Shown: piece by piece, positions 47,935 to 56,293 of the stretch
How the letters are laid out: each line of letters starts with the position of its first letter
How positions within the stretch are numbered: position 1 is the stretch's first letter
Origin: Bacillus sp. RO3
Lineage (GTDB): Bacteria > Bacillota > Bacilli > Bacillales > Bacillaceae_B
Length of the DNA stretch: 64,000 nucleotides
Assembly: GCF_012911895.1 (NCBI RefSeq)
Contig: NZ_JAAXCV010000026.1
Coordinates: 64,501 to 128,500, forward strand
Direction: 5' to 3'
Translations under genes and position numbers: made by a program
The notes under the pieces: generated by a model
The model's database searches: none
What the model was told of the DNA's origin: nothing
What the model saw: the letters and a program-made list of their open reading frames with translations, nothing else

Positions 47935-49353
47935 ATGTTAGATGTGCTAGACAAGATCAATTCATTCTTATGGGGAACACCAAGTTTAGTGCTATTATTC
48001 GGGACTGGCCTGTTTTTGACTTTTATGCTTAAAGGCCTTCAGTTCCGTAAGTTGATGTATGCTTTTAAACTAGCTTTCACTAAAGAAAAGCCTTCATCCT
48101 CTTCTGACCAGTCAGAAGGAGATATCAGTAACTTTAAAACATTGATGACGGCATTATCCGCAACAATCGGAAACGGAAACATCGCTGGTGTGGCAACGGC
48201 TCTGACAATAGGTGGACCTGGAGCGATCTTTTGGATGTGGATCGTGGGTCTTCTCGGAATGGCGACCAAATATGCAGAAGCCCTACTTGCCATGAAGTAC
48301 CGTGTGAAAAATAAAAACGGGGAATACTCAGGCGGGCCAATGTATTATGTAGAAAAGGGGCTTGGAAGTAAGTGGAAATGGCTTGCTGTTGCCTTTGCCT
48401 TATTCGGTGCATTCGCTGCACTCGGAATCGGGAACAGCGTTCAGTCCAATACGATTGCAGATGTGATGACAACAAGCTTCAACGTCAACAATCTCACAAC
48501 CGGAATCGTGTTGGCAGTCCTGACGGGATTGATCATTTTCGGAGGTATTCAGCGAATCAGTACCGTTGCTTCCTTCTTTGTTCCCATTATGGCTTTTCTA
48601 TACGTTGGAGGTTCCCTGATCATCATCGTTCTGAATTACGATATGATCCTTCCCGCTTTTGAAATGATTTTCTTCTATGCCTTCAACCCTGTGGCAGCTG
48701 CAGGTGGATTCACGGGGATCATCATCTCTGAAGCGATCCGAAGCGGGGTTTCACGGGGGATCTTTTCAAATGAGGCTGGTCTTGGTACTGCAGCACTGAT
48801 TGCCGGTAATGCGAAGACGGATCATCCCGTGAAGCAGGCACTTGTAGCCATGACGGGGACGTTCATCGTCACCATCGTGGTTTGTACCATGACAGGTCTC
48901 GTACTGTTGATCACAGGTTTCTGGGATCCGACAGGTGGAGCAATATCAGGGGTCGAGCATGCACCGAGCCTTGATGGCGGTGCCCTGACAAGTGCAGCCT
49001 TCGGACATGCCCTAGGAGTCGTAGGTGAGTATATCGTTTCGTTCTCCGTCATCTTCTTCGGTTTCTCAACAATCGTCGGATGGTATATGTACGGGGAGAA
49101 ATGCTTTGAGTATTTGACGAATGATCGATTCGCCAACTCCTATCGTCTCATTTATATCGTCGCCACAGGTCTTGGTGCTGTGGCCAACCTGGAGCTCGTC
49201 TGGGCTTTCGCCGATATGTCAAACGCACTGATGATGATTCCAAACTTGATCGCGTTACTGCTTCTCTATAAAGTCATCGTTTCGGAGACGAACCATTATT
49301 TCAATGAATACATGCCTATGATGGAGGCAGAGCCAAAAAGAAAAGCCAGTTAA
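47935..49353 (+). CDS. alanine/sodium symporter, AGCS family
   Basis: 472-residue amino acid carrier. Family signatures are visible as TALSATIGNGNIAGVATALTIGGPGAIFWMW at about 65-95, KYAEALLAMKYR, and SRGIFSNEAGLGTAALIAGNA at about 280-300. It imports alanine or glycine with Na+. ATG 47935 has AAGGGGGA upstream; a TTG at 47917 is less likely. A strong terminator follows and no regulator is adjacent. Confidence 0.93.
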   Translation: MLDVLDKINSFLWGTPSLVLLFGTGLFLTFMLKGLQFRKLMYAFKLAFTKEKPSSSSDQSEGDISNFKTLMTALSATIGNGNIAGVATALTIGGPGAIFWMWIVGLLGMATKYAEALLAMKYRVKNKNGEYSGGPMYYVEKGLGSKWKWLAVAFALFGAFAALGIGNSVQSNTIADVMTTSFNVNNLTTGIVLAVLTGLIIFGGIQRISTVASFFVPIMAFLYVGGSLIIIVLNYDMILPAFEMIFFYAFNPVAAAGGFTGIIISEAIRSGVSRGIFSNEAGLGTAALIAGNAKTDHPVKQALVAMTGTFIVTIVVCTMTGLVLLITGFWDPTGGAISGVEHAPSLDGGALTSAAFGHALGVVGEYIVSFSVIFFGFSTIVGWYMYGEKCFEYLTNDRFANSYRLIYIVATGLGAVANLELVWAFADMSNALMMIPNLIALLLLYKVIVSETNHYFNEYMPMMEAEPKRKAS

Positions 49354-49355
49354 AC

Positions 49356-49390
49356 AAAACCCTGGGCGATGAGAGTCGCGCAGGGTTTTC
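49356..49390 (+). terminator. intrinsic terminator
   Basis: Stem AAAACCCTG / CAGGGTTTT around a 16-nt loop containing GGCGATGAGAG; ends the symporter gene. The bases 49391-49533 contain nothing further I can identify. Confidence 0.85.
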
Positions 49391-49533
49391 ATTGTTCAAG
49401 ATATAAATGATACTGTATTAAAATCCCTGATAGCCAGAGATGCACCCGATTCGTATTTTGAAAAAAATTGATCCGTACTCGTTCATAAAAAAACCACCCT
49501 AATTCTACGACAGAATCAGGATGTTGATGTCTT

Positions 49534-50607
49534 TTAAGCATACCACTTATGCCACATATGATCATTTCTCCCCCTGACAAAGGCGTCCACCCTGTTTGGC
49601 CCCCAGGATACCGCTCCAGGTGAAGAACGAACGCCTCCCCGTGGTGCGCCGAGATCTTCCCAATTGCTCCAGCGGGAACCGTTCCACCATTTATGCCACA
49701 TATTGTTGTTGTCTCCCCGCACGAAGGTGTCGATTCGATTCGGTGCCCATGAGGATGCTGCCGGGGCTCCTTCAAACCCTTGAGGCGGTGAGCCGAGATC
49801 TTCCCAGTAACTCCATCTCGAGCCATCCCACCATTTATGCCACATCCGGTCGTTTTTCCCACGGACAAAGCAGTCGATACGATTGGGTCCCCAGGAAACC
49901 GCTCCAGGTGAGTCTCTCAACCCGCCTCTTGGTGTACCGAGGTTCTCCCATTGACTCCAATACCTTCCGTCCCACCATTTGTGCCAAAGGTTATTGTCGT
50001 ATCCACGTACGAATACATCCAATCGATTAGATTGCCAGGATGATACGGACGGATCCCCCTTGAACCCACGTGGTGGCCCCCCAAGGTCTTCCCATTCACT
50101 CCAGCTGGAACCGTCCCACCATTTGTGCCAAAGAGTATCACGATTTCCCCTCACAAAGGTATCAATCCTGTTCTGACCCCATGAAATAGCGGCCGGCGAA
50201 CTTTTCAAGCCTCTGCGCGGAGCTCCGAGATCTTCCCAATAACTCCAACGGGAGCCGTCCCACCACTTGTGGTACATTCTGTCATTCTCTCCCCTGACGA
50301 AGGTATCCAATCGGTTCTCCTGCCAGGAGGCAACAGCGGGTGACCCCTTCATCCCCTCTGGCGGTGCACCGAGGTCCTCCCATTCCCTCCAGTCGGCACG
50401 GGAGTCAAATGGATCTTGGCTGACAAGCTGCGGAACGTATTCATGATAAGGTTCAAAGTAATTCGGGTAATAGGTGAATTCACGTTGCGGGTCGTACTGT
50501 TGATAAGTATGGGGTAAAAGGGCGTCTTCATAATCGTATCCTGCCCCTCCATATGGTTGGAGTTCATACGGAACAGGGCAAATCGGATATCGTCGTTTAA
50601 AATACAT
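49534..50607 (-). CDS. six-blade PLL-like (DUF346) beta-propeller protein
   Basis: 357 residues. After a Tyr/Pro-rich N-terminus of about 70 residues (MYFKRRYPICPVPYELQPYG), six tandem 48-residue repeats follow. Each reads WEDLGAPP-G--SSPA--SW--NRIDTFVRG-ND-MWHKWWDGS-WS with small changes. This is the PLL-like propeller family, some members of which bind fucose or other glycans. Blades 1, 3 and 5 resemble each other (for example GFKGDPSVSSW), as do 2, 4 and 6 (GLRDSPGAVSWG). No signal peptide is seen. The -10 element upstream resembles sporulation sigma factors. A spore-surface lectin is possible but unproved. Confidence 0.85.
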   Translation of the reverse strand: MYFKRRYPICPVPYELQPYGGAGYDYEDALLPHTYQQYDPQREFTYYPNYFEPYHEYVPQLVSQDPFDSRADWREWEDLGAPPEGMKGSPAVASWQENRLDTFVRGENDRMYHKWWDGSRWSYWEDLGAPRRGLKSSPAAISWGQNRIDTFVRGNRDTLWHKWWDGSSWSEWEDLGGPPRGFKGDPSVSSWQSNRLDVFVRGYDNNLWHKWWDGRYWSQWENLGTPRGGLRDSPGAVSWGPNRIDCFVRGKNDRMWHKWWDGSRWSYWEDLGSPPQGFEGAPAASSWAPNRIDTFVRGDNNNMWHKWWNGSRWSNWEDLGAPRGGVRSSPGAVSWGPNRVDAFVRGRNDHMWHKWYA

Positions 50608-50628
50608 ACATCATCCCTCCTCTGCATT

Positions 50629-50637
50629 TACTGTATG
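50629..50637 (-). promoter_or_regulatory. sporulation-type -10 element for the propeller gene
   Basis: Minus-strand CATACAGTA, matching the -10 consensus of sigma-E (CATACANT) and of sigma-K (CATANNNTA), 21 bp before the start codon. No clear -35 was found, so this is only suggestive. Confidence 0.4.
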
Positions 50638-50676
50638 CAAGAGCCCAGATGGAGGAGTATGTACATCTTTCACATT

Positions 50677-50709
50677 AAAAAACACCCTCTCCGCAAGCAG
50701 AGAGGGTCA
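50677..50709 (-). terminator. intrinsic terminator of hflX
   Basis: Stem ACCCTCTC / GAGAGGGT around CGCAAGCA, then TTTTTT on the minus strand, 6 nt after the hflX stop. Confidence 0.9.
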
Positions 50710-50714
50710 AAACG

Positions 50715-51974
50715 TTACACGAGATACATGCGGTATTTTTCAGCGTCGCTTGATTTACATTCAAGGGTCAATTTCGTACCATTTTCTTCATACTCGGTCT
50801 CTATAACATTGGCATGCTCGTTAAAATATGAAATCAAATGCCCTTTATCAAACGGGATCAACATTTGACAGCGTTTGTAGTCTTTAAAGATGTACCCTTT
50901 CACCACTTGCAGAAGTTCTTCAATCCCAATTCTATTTTTCGCGGAAAAATAAATGCGGTCCTTTTCAATTCTAGGTATCTCTTCTTCCATCATTTCTGCT
51001 TTGTTGAAAGCATAAATCACCGGTGTCTCCCCAATCCCCAACTCATCAAGGGTTTTATCGGTGACCTTCATCAACTTTTCATAATGAGGATCCGAATAAT
51101 CCACTACGTGGACGATAAGGTCCGCCTCCACCACTTCTTCGAGAGTGGAACGGAATGCTTTCACGAGCTGATGGGGCAGTTTGTTTACGAAACCAACCGT
51201 ATCCGTAAGGAGAAAGGCCTTTTTATCCGGCAGGGTGATGTTTCTAACGGATGTTTCAAGGGTCGCGAACAGCATATCCTTTTCGAACACCTGCTTATTC
51301 TCGTTCGGGTGGAAGGTTTCCACAAATGCATTCATGGTCGTGGACTTCCCTGCATTTGTATAACCGACAAGGGATACGACGGGAATTTCACTTTTTTGAC
51401 GCTGCTTACGCTGGGTACTGCGCAGGTCGACGAGTGAATCCAACTCCTTATTCAGTGCTGTGATCTTCTCCTCGATCCGGCGGCGGTCGAGCTCAAGCTT
51501 CGTTTCACCCGCTCCACGGTTCGCAAGTCCCGATCCTCCCCCTTGTCGCCCCAACGATTCCCGGCGTCCTACAAGGCGGGGTAACATATATTGAAGCTGA
51601 GCCACTTCGACTTGTAGCTGGGCTTCCCTGGTTTTCGCCCTTTCAGCGAAGATATCGAGAATCAGCATCGTTCTGTCCATGACACGAATATCAAGCCTCT
51701 CCTCAAGAACCCGGATTTGTGAAGGAGAAAGCTCATCGTTGGTGATAAGAACATCCGCCTCCCACTCTTCAATCAGGAGCTGCAGTTCTTCAATCTTCCC
51801 TTTTCCAATATAATGCACGTGATTCGGGCGGGGCAGATTCTGGGTCATTTCTCCGGCCACATCAATATGTCTTGCTTCTGCAAGTCCCGCCAACTCGAGC
51901 ATCGAATACTCAAAGTCATTATTCTTATCTTTTGTGTTCACGCCAATGGCGATGGCTTTTAATCTTTCTTCCAT
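50715..51974 (-). CDS. hflX: GTPase HflX
   Basis: Ribosome-associated GTPase of about 419 residues that can split stalled ribosomes. The N-terminal HflX domain has HVHYIGKGKIEEL and the Gly-rich linker RQGGGSGLANRGAGETKLE. The GTPase domain has G1 GYTNAGKST, G2-region TLETSVRN, G3 DTVGFVNKLPHQLV and G4 NKAE, where most relatives have NKxD. ATG 51974 has GATAGGAAG upstream; an earlier ATG at 51995 has none. An intrinsic terminator lies 40 nt before the start, after a long leader, which suggests control by attenuation. Confidence 0.93.
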   Translation of the reverse strand: MEERLKAIAIGVNTKDKNNDFEYSMLELAGLAEARHIDVAGEMTQNLPRPNHVHYIGKGKIEELQLLIEEWEADVLITNDELSPSQIRVLEERLDIRVMDRTMLILDIFAERAKTREAQLQVEVAQLQYMLPRLVGRRESLGRQGGGSGLANRGAGETKLELDRRRIEEKITALNKELDSLVDLRSTQRKQRQKSEIPVVSLVGYTNAGKSTTMNAFVETFHPNENKQVFEKDMLFATLETSVRNITLPDKKAFLLTDTVGFVNKLPHQLVKAFRSTLEEVVEADLIVHVVDYSDPHYEKLMKVTDKTLDELGIGETPVIYAFNKAEMMEEEIPRIEKDRIYFSAKNRIGIEELLQVVKGYIFKDYKRCQMLIPFDKGHLISYFNEHANVIETEYEENGTKLTLECKSSDAEKYRMYLV

Positions 51975-52010
51975 AACATTGTCACTTCCTATCATTTAGT
52001 GGGTGCCGAA

Positions 52011-52037
52011 TAAAAAAACACAGGCCTCCGCCTGTGC
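52011..52037 (-). terminator. intrinsic terminator/attenuator ahead of hflX
   Basis: CACAGGC-GGAG-GCCTGTG with a T7A tract on the minus strand; about 37 nt before the hflX start codon and after no coding sequence. Confidence 0.8.
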
Positions 52038-52267
52038 TTTTAGTAAATGGTGTTGAATATACGATGGCACATGAAGAAGACCGCACTTTCCCCTGGTGGC
52101 TTTCCAACGGAAACACCAATCGCACCAACCGGTAAATATTCAATTCTATTTTTAGAGGGGTTATAGGCACCCCTTCCTTCATCCACGTCAAATGAAGGAT
52201 TCCTTTAAAAATAGTCAGACCGATCCCATCTACCCTGCACACAGGCAGAGTCTTTGAACTTATTCAA

Positions 52268-52309
52268 TTAAGCGTTCAAATTGCGGATGCGAAGTCTGAT
52301 TAAAATCAA
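52268..52309 (-). CDS. putative leader peptide of hflX
   Basis: Short frame of 13 residues, MILIRLRIRNLNA, starting TTG at 52309 with GGAGG exactly 8 nt upstream. The same frame can start at ATG 52324, giving MEVFLLILIRLRIRNLNA. It contains Arg-Leu-Arg, a +X+ motif known from macrolide-arrest peptides such as ErmDL. A competing ATG frame of 23 codons starts at 52331 but has no clear SD. Whether any of these is translated is unproved. Confidence 0.4.
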   Translation of the reverse strand: MILIRLRIRNLNA

Positions 52310-52380
52310 AAGGAAAACCTCCATTTCTCATAAATTACATCCATTCTACCACAACTGCTCATGAATGGGAAGATATGGTT

Positions 52381-52456
52381 TGAGGGACGGACCTCCATCC
52401 GGCATGATTCACGGATGTATACGTTTCATCGACCCTTGAGAGGTCCGTCCCTCCCA
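52381..52456. repeat. GGGACGGACCT repeat, full element
   Basis: Arms TGAGGGACGGACCTC (52381-52395) and GAGAGGTCCGTCCCTCCC (52439-52456) with 43 bases between. It lies in a divergent intergenic region upstream of the hflX leader promoter, without a stop codon nearby. Confidence 0.9.
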
Positions 52457-52528
52457 AATGACTATCTAACATGATTTCTACTTTCCTGTTATACTCGTAA
52501 AGTATTGATTCTGATGGTAAAGAGAGTG

Positions 52529-52960
52529 ATGATGATGAAAGAAGGCATTATGCTTATTGTGGAATTGATCAATAATCTCCACGATTTGTTGATTGTGATG
52601 GCAAGTGATCTCGGTTTCACCCTTACGGATAAAGATCTGCATTTCTGGATTATGGGATTCATCGGCATCGCCGTGTTCTTTTTTGTGTATGGAGTATCCA
52701 AGATTCTGTCGAAACTTCCCTTTGGAATTACCGCACTGGCTTTCTTCTATACGTTGACTTTCATGTTCGTGTTGGTCTTCGCCATTGAAATCCAGCAGGC
52801 GATCACGAACCGGGGGCATATGGAATTCATCGATGCCGTCATCGGTTTGTGGGGATACATTGTCTTTTTCTTCATTTATATCGGGATTGCGGCTGTTGTC
52901 CTGCTGGCAAAATACTTGTTTCAAAACATCAATAAAAACAGAACCCTGGATAACGATTAA
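52529..52960 (+). CDS. hypothetical membrane protein
   Basis: About 143 residues with an N-terminal amphipathic helix and three hydrophobic spans (about 41-57, 62-84, 100-128), the first after LHFWIMGFIGIAVFFFVYG. I do not recognise the family. Start is uncertain: three ATGs in a row at 52529-52537 after AAGAGAGTG, or an earlier TTG 52505. A weak hairpin (AGCTTAGAGTC / GATTCTCAGCT, 52999-53026) follows the stop without a T run. Confidence 0.6.
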   Translation: MMMKEGIMLIVELINNLHDLLIVMASDLGFTLTDKDLHFWIMGFIGIAVFFFVYGVSKILSKLPFGITALAFFYTLTFMFVLVFAIEIQQAITNRGHMEFIDAVIGLWGYIVFFFIYIGIAAVVLLAKYLFQNINKNRTLDND

Positions 52961-53111
52961 GCCTCTCGGTGAAAACAAGTTAAGATAACGTGGAGAAAAG
53001 CTTAGAGTCTTTTAAGATTCTCAGCTTGTCCTCTCCATTAACCAAACACCCCTTCTATTTCACGAATTCACATTCCTTAATCCACTGCCGCTTACAAAAA
53101 ATATCCACATA

Positions 53112-53147
53112 GAAAAACGATGACCCTGAATCGGGTCATCGTTTTTC
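53112..53147. terminator. bidirectional intrinsic terminator
   Basis: GAAAAACGATGACCC / GGGTCATCGTTTTTC perfect stem; on the minus strand it ends the glycosyltransferase pair, and it can also end the plus-strand membrane protein gene. Confidence 0.92.
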
Positions 53148-53149
53148 TA

Positions 53150-54970
53150 TTACAAAGGAGTAATCTTCCATCCATCGGCATCAAACTGAACTTTATAAAC
53201 TCCTTCTGGATTTTCCACATCTATATGTTGTGATAACCATTCATTAAAAGCCTTGTCCGTGTTCAATACGACTAAGTAATCGGATTTTTTGAGACTTGTA
53301 ATGAACTTTTCTTTTTCTTCTTCAGAGCTTATACCCTGCGTGATGGAATAGTTCTTTGACAGTTGTTCATAAGACGCGATGTATTTCAGATATCCCCTAT
53401 CATCTTTACTATCCGGGCTATAATACGTAACCTGTGGTTCAACGGCACCCGTCGAGGCAATTTTGCTGACCAGGGACTTTACTTCCCATCTGACTGTCGA
53501 CAGGGCTTCCGGTTTCTCAGCCATCACTTTGATGTTCCCGCTGAATGGATAAACAAAGAGACTTCCCAGCAAGATCAGAGTCGTCACTTTCATGATCGGC
53601 TTCTTGTTCAAATAAACGTCCCACTCATGGATAACAACCGTCATTAAAATGCCGACGACGTAAATGATAATCGTTGACTGATATCTTCCGAACCCTGCAA
53701 GTCTCGAGGCCTCAAATTCAGGCATTAAAAATACGTACATAAAATAGAGAGACAGCATGTAAAGAAGGTAAGAACCGTTTGACATGGCTAATGAGAAAAG
53801 CAGGAGCTTCGATAGCTGTCTTTGAAACACAAAGACGAAAATCAATAGAATGACCGCAATCACATTTAAAATGACAAGGGCTTTGACGTTATTCGATTCT
53901 ATATTGGTCGCGGCCTTCCATAACTGAGTTCCGATCGTATCCATAAACTGTGGAGACTTTTCATTATTCGTCACCTTGCCGGGTGTGACGGCAAACTTAT
54001 TTGCTCCATAACCGGTTTGGTAGGCTTTGATTGTATATTTCAACCATAAGTAGTTCAGGAACATGGGAAGTCCAATCAGCCAAAACAGGGCATGGCAGGC
54101 AATCCTTCCTGCCTCTTTCGTAATTAGCTGTTTATGTAAGTAATGATAATAGATAAAGCTAAAAATAAGGATGACATTGAAAGCCAGAAAGATCTTCCCA
54201 CTATCTTTTAAAAGCATCAGCAGAATCAGTATGGGTGTATTCACAATAAGCTGCTTCTTCCAATCATCTCGATAATAATACGCTACAACGATCGAGGCCA
54301 ATGCAGTCAATCCTAATAGGATATCGACCAAAAGATTATAAAAACTGCCCCAATTCACGAGTAATAGAGAAAACCCTGCTGTCATCGTTAACACAAGAGC
54401 TGCCGGTCTAGTCCATTTACTGAAATAAAACACCGTGACAATGCTTGATAATACTAAAAATGCCTGAGCCATCAGGGCATAACTTTCATGTTTCCCTAAC
54501 ACGCTTAAAATGAAGTAAATAAACACTGCACTGCCTGGAGGATAGTTCTGGAACGTCACGATGGTCGAACTGTCAGGTAATCCATCAAGGAGTGACATTT
54601 CCCTCACAATCAATCCCCAGTGACTGAAATTATCATAGTGGGTCAAGATCAAACCCTTTAAGTATACAATCATTCCTGCCAGCATAAGAGCAAATACAAT
54701 GATACCAGGGTGAAGCAGCGGTTTTAATGACTGCTTCCTTTTCACGAAAAGAAAGAGGTAAACGCCAAAAAGAATAAGCCCCGAGTAGTAAATAAGGTTT
54801 ACTGCTAGAGGCATAATGTTAATTAACCCTGCACAAAACACAACGGTAGTGATGGATGAAAAGATAAAAATGGGGATAAAAGCGATATGCACTTTTATCC
54901 GATTAAAAGCAAGAAGCCCCCATCCGCTTAAAGAAGCGAAAAGGAATAAAAAGGATACGATGCTGCTCAT
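53150..54970 (-). CDS. GT-C type membrane glycosyltransferase-like protein
   Basis: 606 residues with about 12-13 hydrophobic spans in the first 470 and a C-terminal extracytoplasmic domain. Early in the protein, after span four, is the acidic motif THYDNFSHWGLIVREM on the outer face, the position of the catalytic Asp in GT-C enzymes that take sugar from undecaprenyl phosphate. The FQNYPPGSAVFIYF loop follows. Its start overlaps the GT2-GtrA gene by 4 nt (ATGA), so the two act together. Acceptor unknown, probably teichoic acid or another surface polymer. Confidence 0.7.
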   Translation of the reverse strand: MSSIVSFLFLFASLSGWGLLAFNRIKVHIAFIPIFIFSSITTVVFCAGLINIMPLAVNLIYYSGLILFGVYLFLFVKRKQSLKPLLHPGIIVFALMLAGMIVYLKGLILTHYDNFSHWGLIVREMSLLDGLPDSSTIVTFQNYPPGSAVFIYFILSVLGKHESYALMAQAFLVLSSIVTVFYFSKWTRPAALVLTMTAGFSLLLVNWGSFYNLLVDILLGLTALASIVVAYYYRDDWKKQLIVNTPILILLMLLKDSGKIFLAFNVILIFSFIYYHYLHKQLITKEAGRIACHALFWLIGLPMFLNYLWLKYTIKAYQTGYGANKFAVTPGKVTNNEKSPQFMDTIGTQLWKAATNIESNNVKALVILNVIAVILLIFVFVFQRQLSKLLLFSLAMSNGSYLLYMLSLYFMYVFLMPEFEASRLAGFGRYQSTIIIYVVGILMTVVIHEWDVYLNKKPIMKVTTLILLGSLFVYPFSGNIKVMAEKPEALSTVRWEVKSLVSKIASTGAVEPQVTYYSPDSKDDRGYLKYIASYEQLSKNYSITQGISSEEEKEKFITSLKKSDYLVVLNTDKAFNEWLSQHIDVENPEGVYKVQFDADGWKITPL

Positions 54971-56043
54971 GATTCAACAACTCGACGGCCCACTTCATTT
55001 TTGAAAACCCACTCTCTCTGAATGACAAAGCTCACCAGGAATAACAAGGAATCGACCATAATTTTGATGACTACCTCTCCAGAACTGAAAGCGGAATAAA
55101 TATAATGTACCCCCAACGCAGAAATGCCCATCTGAAGAATACTAAGGGTATAATATTTTACCATCGTATGAGATGAAGTGGATTGAAAGACTACATTTCT
55201 ATTAATCATAAAATTAATGAACGAAGAAAGCACCCTTGCCAGCACCGTTGAAACAATGATGAAGGAATCCGGCAGCATTTCTTTCAGCATCAATGAGAAG
55301 ATAATGAATAGAACAATATCTATACCAAAAGATGCAAAAGAGGATGCGATAAACTTCAGGAACACAGAATAGATTTTGATCGAATCTTTAATAGGATTGA
55401 AGTGCGAGGATTTATTTTCTTCTATATAAATCGTCTTGATCTTTACTTCTTCGATTTTGATATTCTTTTTCTTACATTCAAGCAGCATATTCATCTCGTA
55501 TTCATAACGATTTCCTTTCACCTCAAGTAGGTCGCTTACGAATACTGCAGGAATTCCCCTCAAACCGGTCTGTGTATCGGAAACATTGATCCCGCTGGCA
55601 AACCTGACAACGACCTTTGTGAGATTATTCCCGAACCTGCTCCTGAATGGAATATTTTCTTCTGAGAAGTTCCTGGATCCAAGTACTAAACTGGTTGGGC
55701 TTCCCACTAATTTAGCAGCCACTTTCTTCATATCTTCGAGAGTATGCTGTCCATCGGAATCAATTGTAATGAGTCCGATTGAATCACTATAGTTCTCATT
55801 GAAATATGTAAAAGCCGTTTTAAGTGCACGACCTTTCCCCTGATTCACAGCATGGTGGAGCACCACACACTCCTTACGTTCTTCCAATTCTTCAAAAATA
55901 CTTGAACACTCTTTTTTACTTCCATCATTCACAATAATAACTCGTGAAAATTGAGCTGATACGATTTCATTTACTAATATGGTCAATTTTTCATCTGGGT
56001 TATAGGCAGGGATGATGATGGCAATATCATGCATGGAATTCAT
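54967..56043 (-). CDS. bifunctional GT2 glycosyltransferase / GtrA flippase-like protein
   Basis: 358 residues. The N-terminal GT2 domain (1-220) has IAIIIPAYNPDEKLTILVNE, the DxD motif in TIDSDGQHTLEDM and SDTQTGLRGI, as in enzymes that load a sugar on undecaprenyl phosphate. From about residue 230 a four-span GtrA domain (ASFGIDIVLFIIFSLM, ending WVFKNE) follows, a family thought to move the lipid-linked sugar across the membrane. ATG 56043 has GGGAGG at 7 nt. A 4-nt overlap couples it to the GT-C-like gene. Confidence 0.87.
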   Translation of the reverse strand: MNSMHDIAIIIPAYNPDEKLTILVNEIVSAQFSRVIIVNDGSKKECSSIFEELEERKECVVLHHAVNQGKGRALKTAFTYFNENYSDSIGLITIDSDGQHTLEDMKKVAAKLVGSPTSLVLGSRNFSEENIPFRSRFGNNLTKVVVRFASGINVSDTQTGLRGIPAVFVSDLLEVKGNRYEYEMNMLLECKKKNIKIEEVKIKTIYIEENKSSHFNPIKDSIKIYSVFLKFIASSFASFGIDIVLFIIFSLMLKEMLPDSFIIVSTVLARVLSSFINFMINRNVVFQSTSSHTMVKYYTLSILQMGISALGVHYIYSAFSSGEVVIKIMVDSLLFLVSFVIQREWVFKNEVGRRVVES

Positions 56044-56251
56044 TATATCTCCTCCCAAATATTTCAATCTATCCAACTATATCTAAAACAGTAGAATAAT
56101 ACAATACTACATCTTTTCTTTTTACAAAAACTACATAATTGTACCTAAAACAGATTCCTTCTTCACACAATACCCACTATTCGTCATTTTACACCTATAT
56201 GAATGCCGGTACACGATGAATGGTTGACTCTACTCTCATTCACCCTTAACA

Positions 56252-56289
56252 ACAAAAAAAGAGAGCTCTCTATATAGATGAGCCCTCCC
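56252..56289 (-). terminator. intrinsic terminator of the sugar ABC operon
   Basis: Minus-strand stem GAGGGCTC / GAGCTCTC followed by TTTTTTTG; begins about 5 nt after the last permease stop. Confidence 0.8.
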
Positions 56290-56293
56290 ATTT

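Larger units (their letters stand above)
52010..52342 (-). ncRNA. hflX leader RNA with putative terminator/antiterminator switch
   Basis: The minus-strand promoter (-35 TTCCCA 52371-52366, 17-bp spacer, extended -10 TGGTAGAAT ending 52343) should start a leader of about 330 nt. It ends in an intrinsic terminator (CACAGGC / GCCTGTG, 52036-52019, then TTTTTTTA) before hflX. Upstream, minus-strand 52246-52240 is also GCCTGTG and could pair with the terminator's CACAGGC arm. It lies inside a small local hairpin (52250-52233). A 13-codon frame (52309-52268) with an SD precedes it. The alternative that this is a free small RNA cannot be excluded. Confidence 0.6.

Noticed and set aside
49389..49868. 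Long out-of-frame reading frames over the propeller gene
   Set aside because: They result from the 144-bp repeats being open in several frames; codon pattern and RBS support only the 357-residue frame.
51982..52242. 86-codon open frame on the minus strand over the hflX leader
   Set aside because: No ribosome binding site, it reads through the terminator hairpin and has no protein-like pattern; the leader interpretation explains the sequence better.
52260..52331. 23-codon ATG frame overlapping the putative hflX leader peptide
   Set aside because: It lacks a Shine-Dalgarno and its ATG lies only a few bases after the predicted transcription start; kept only as an alternative in the leader entry.
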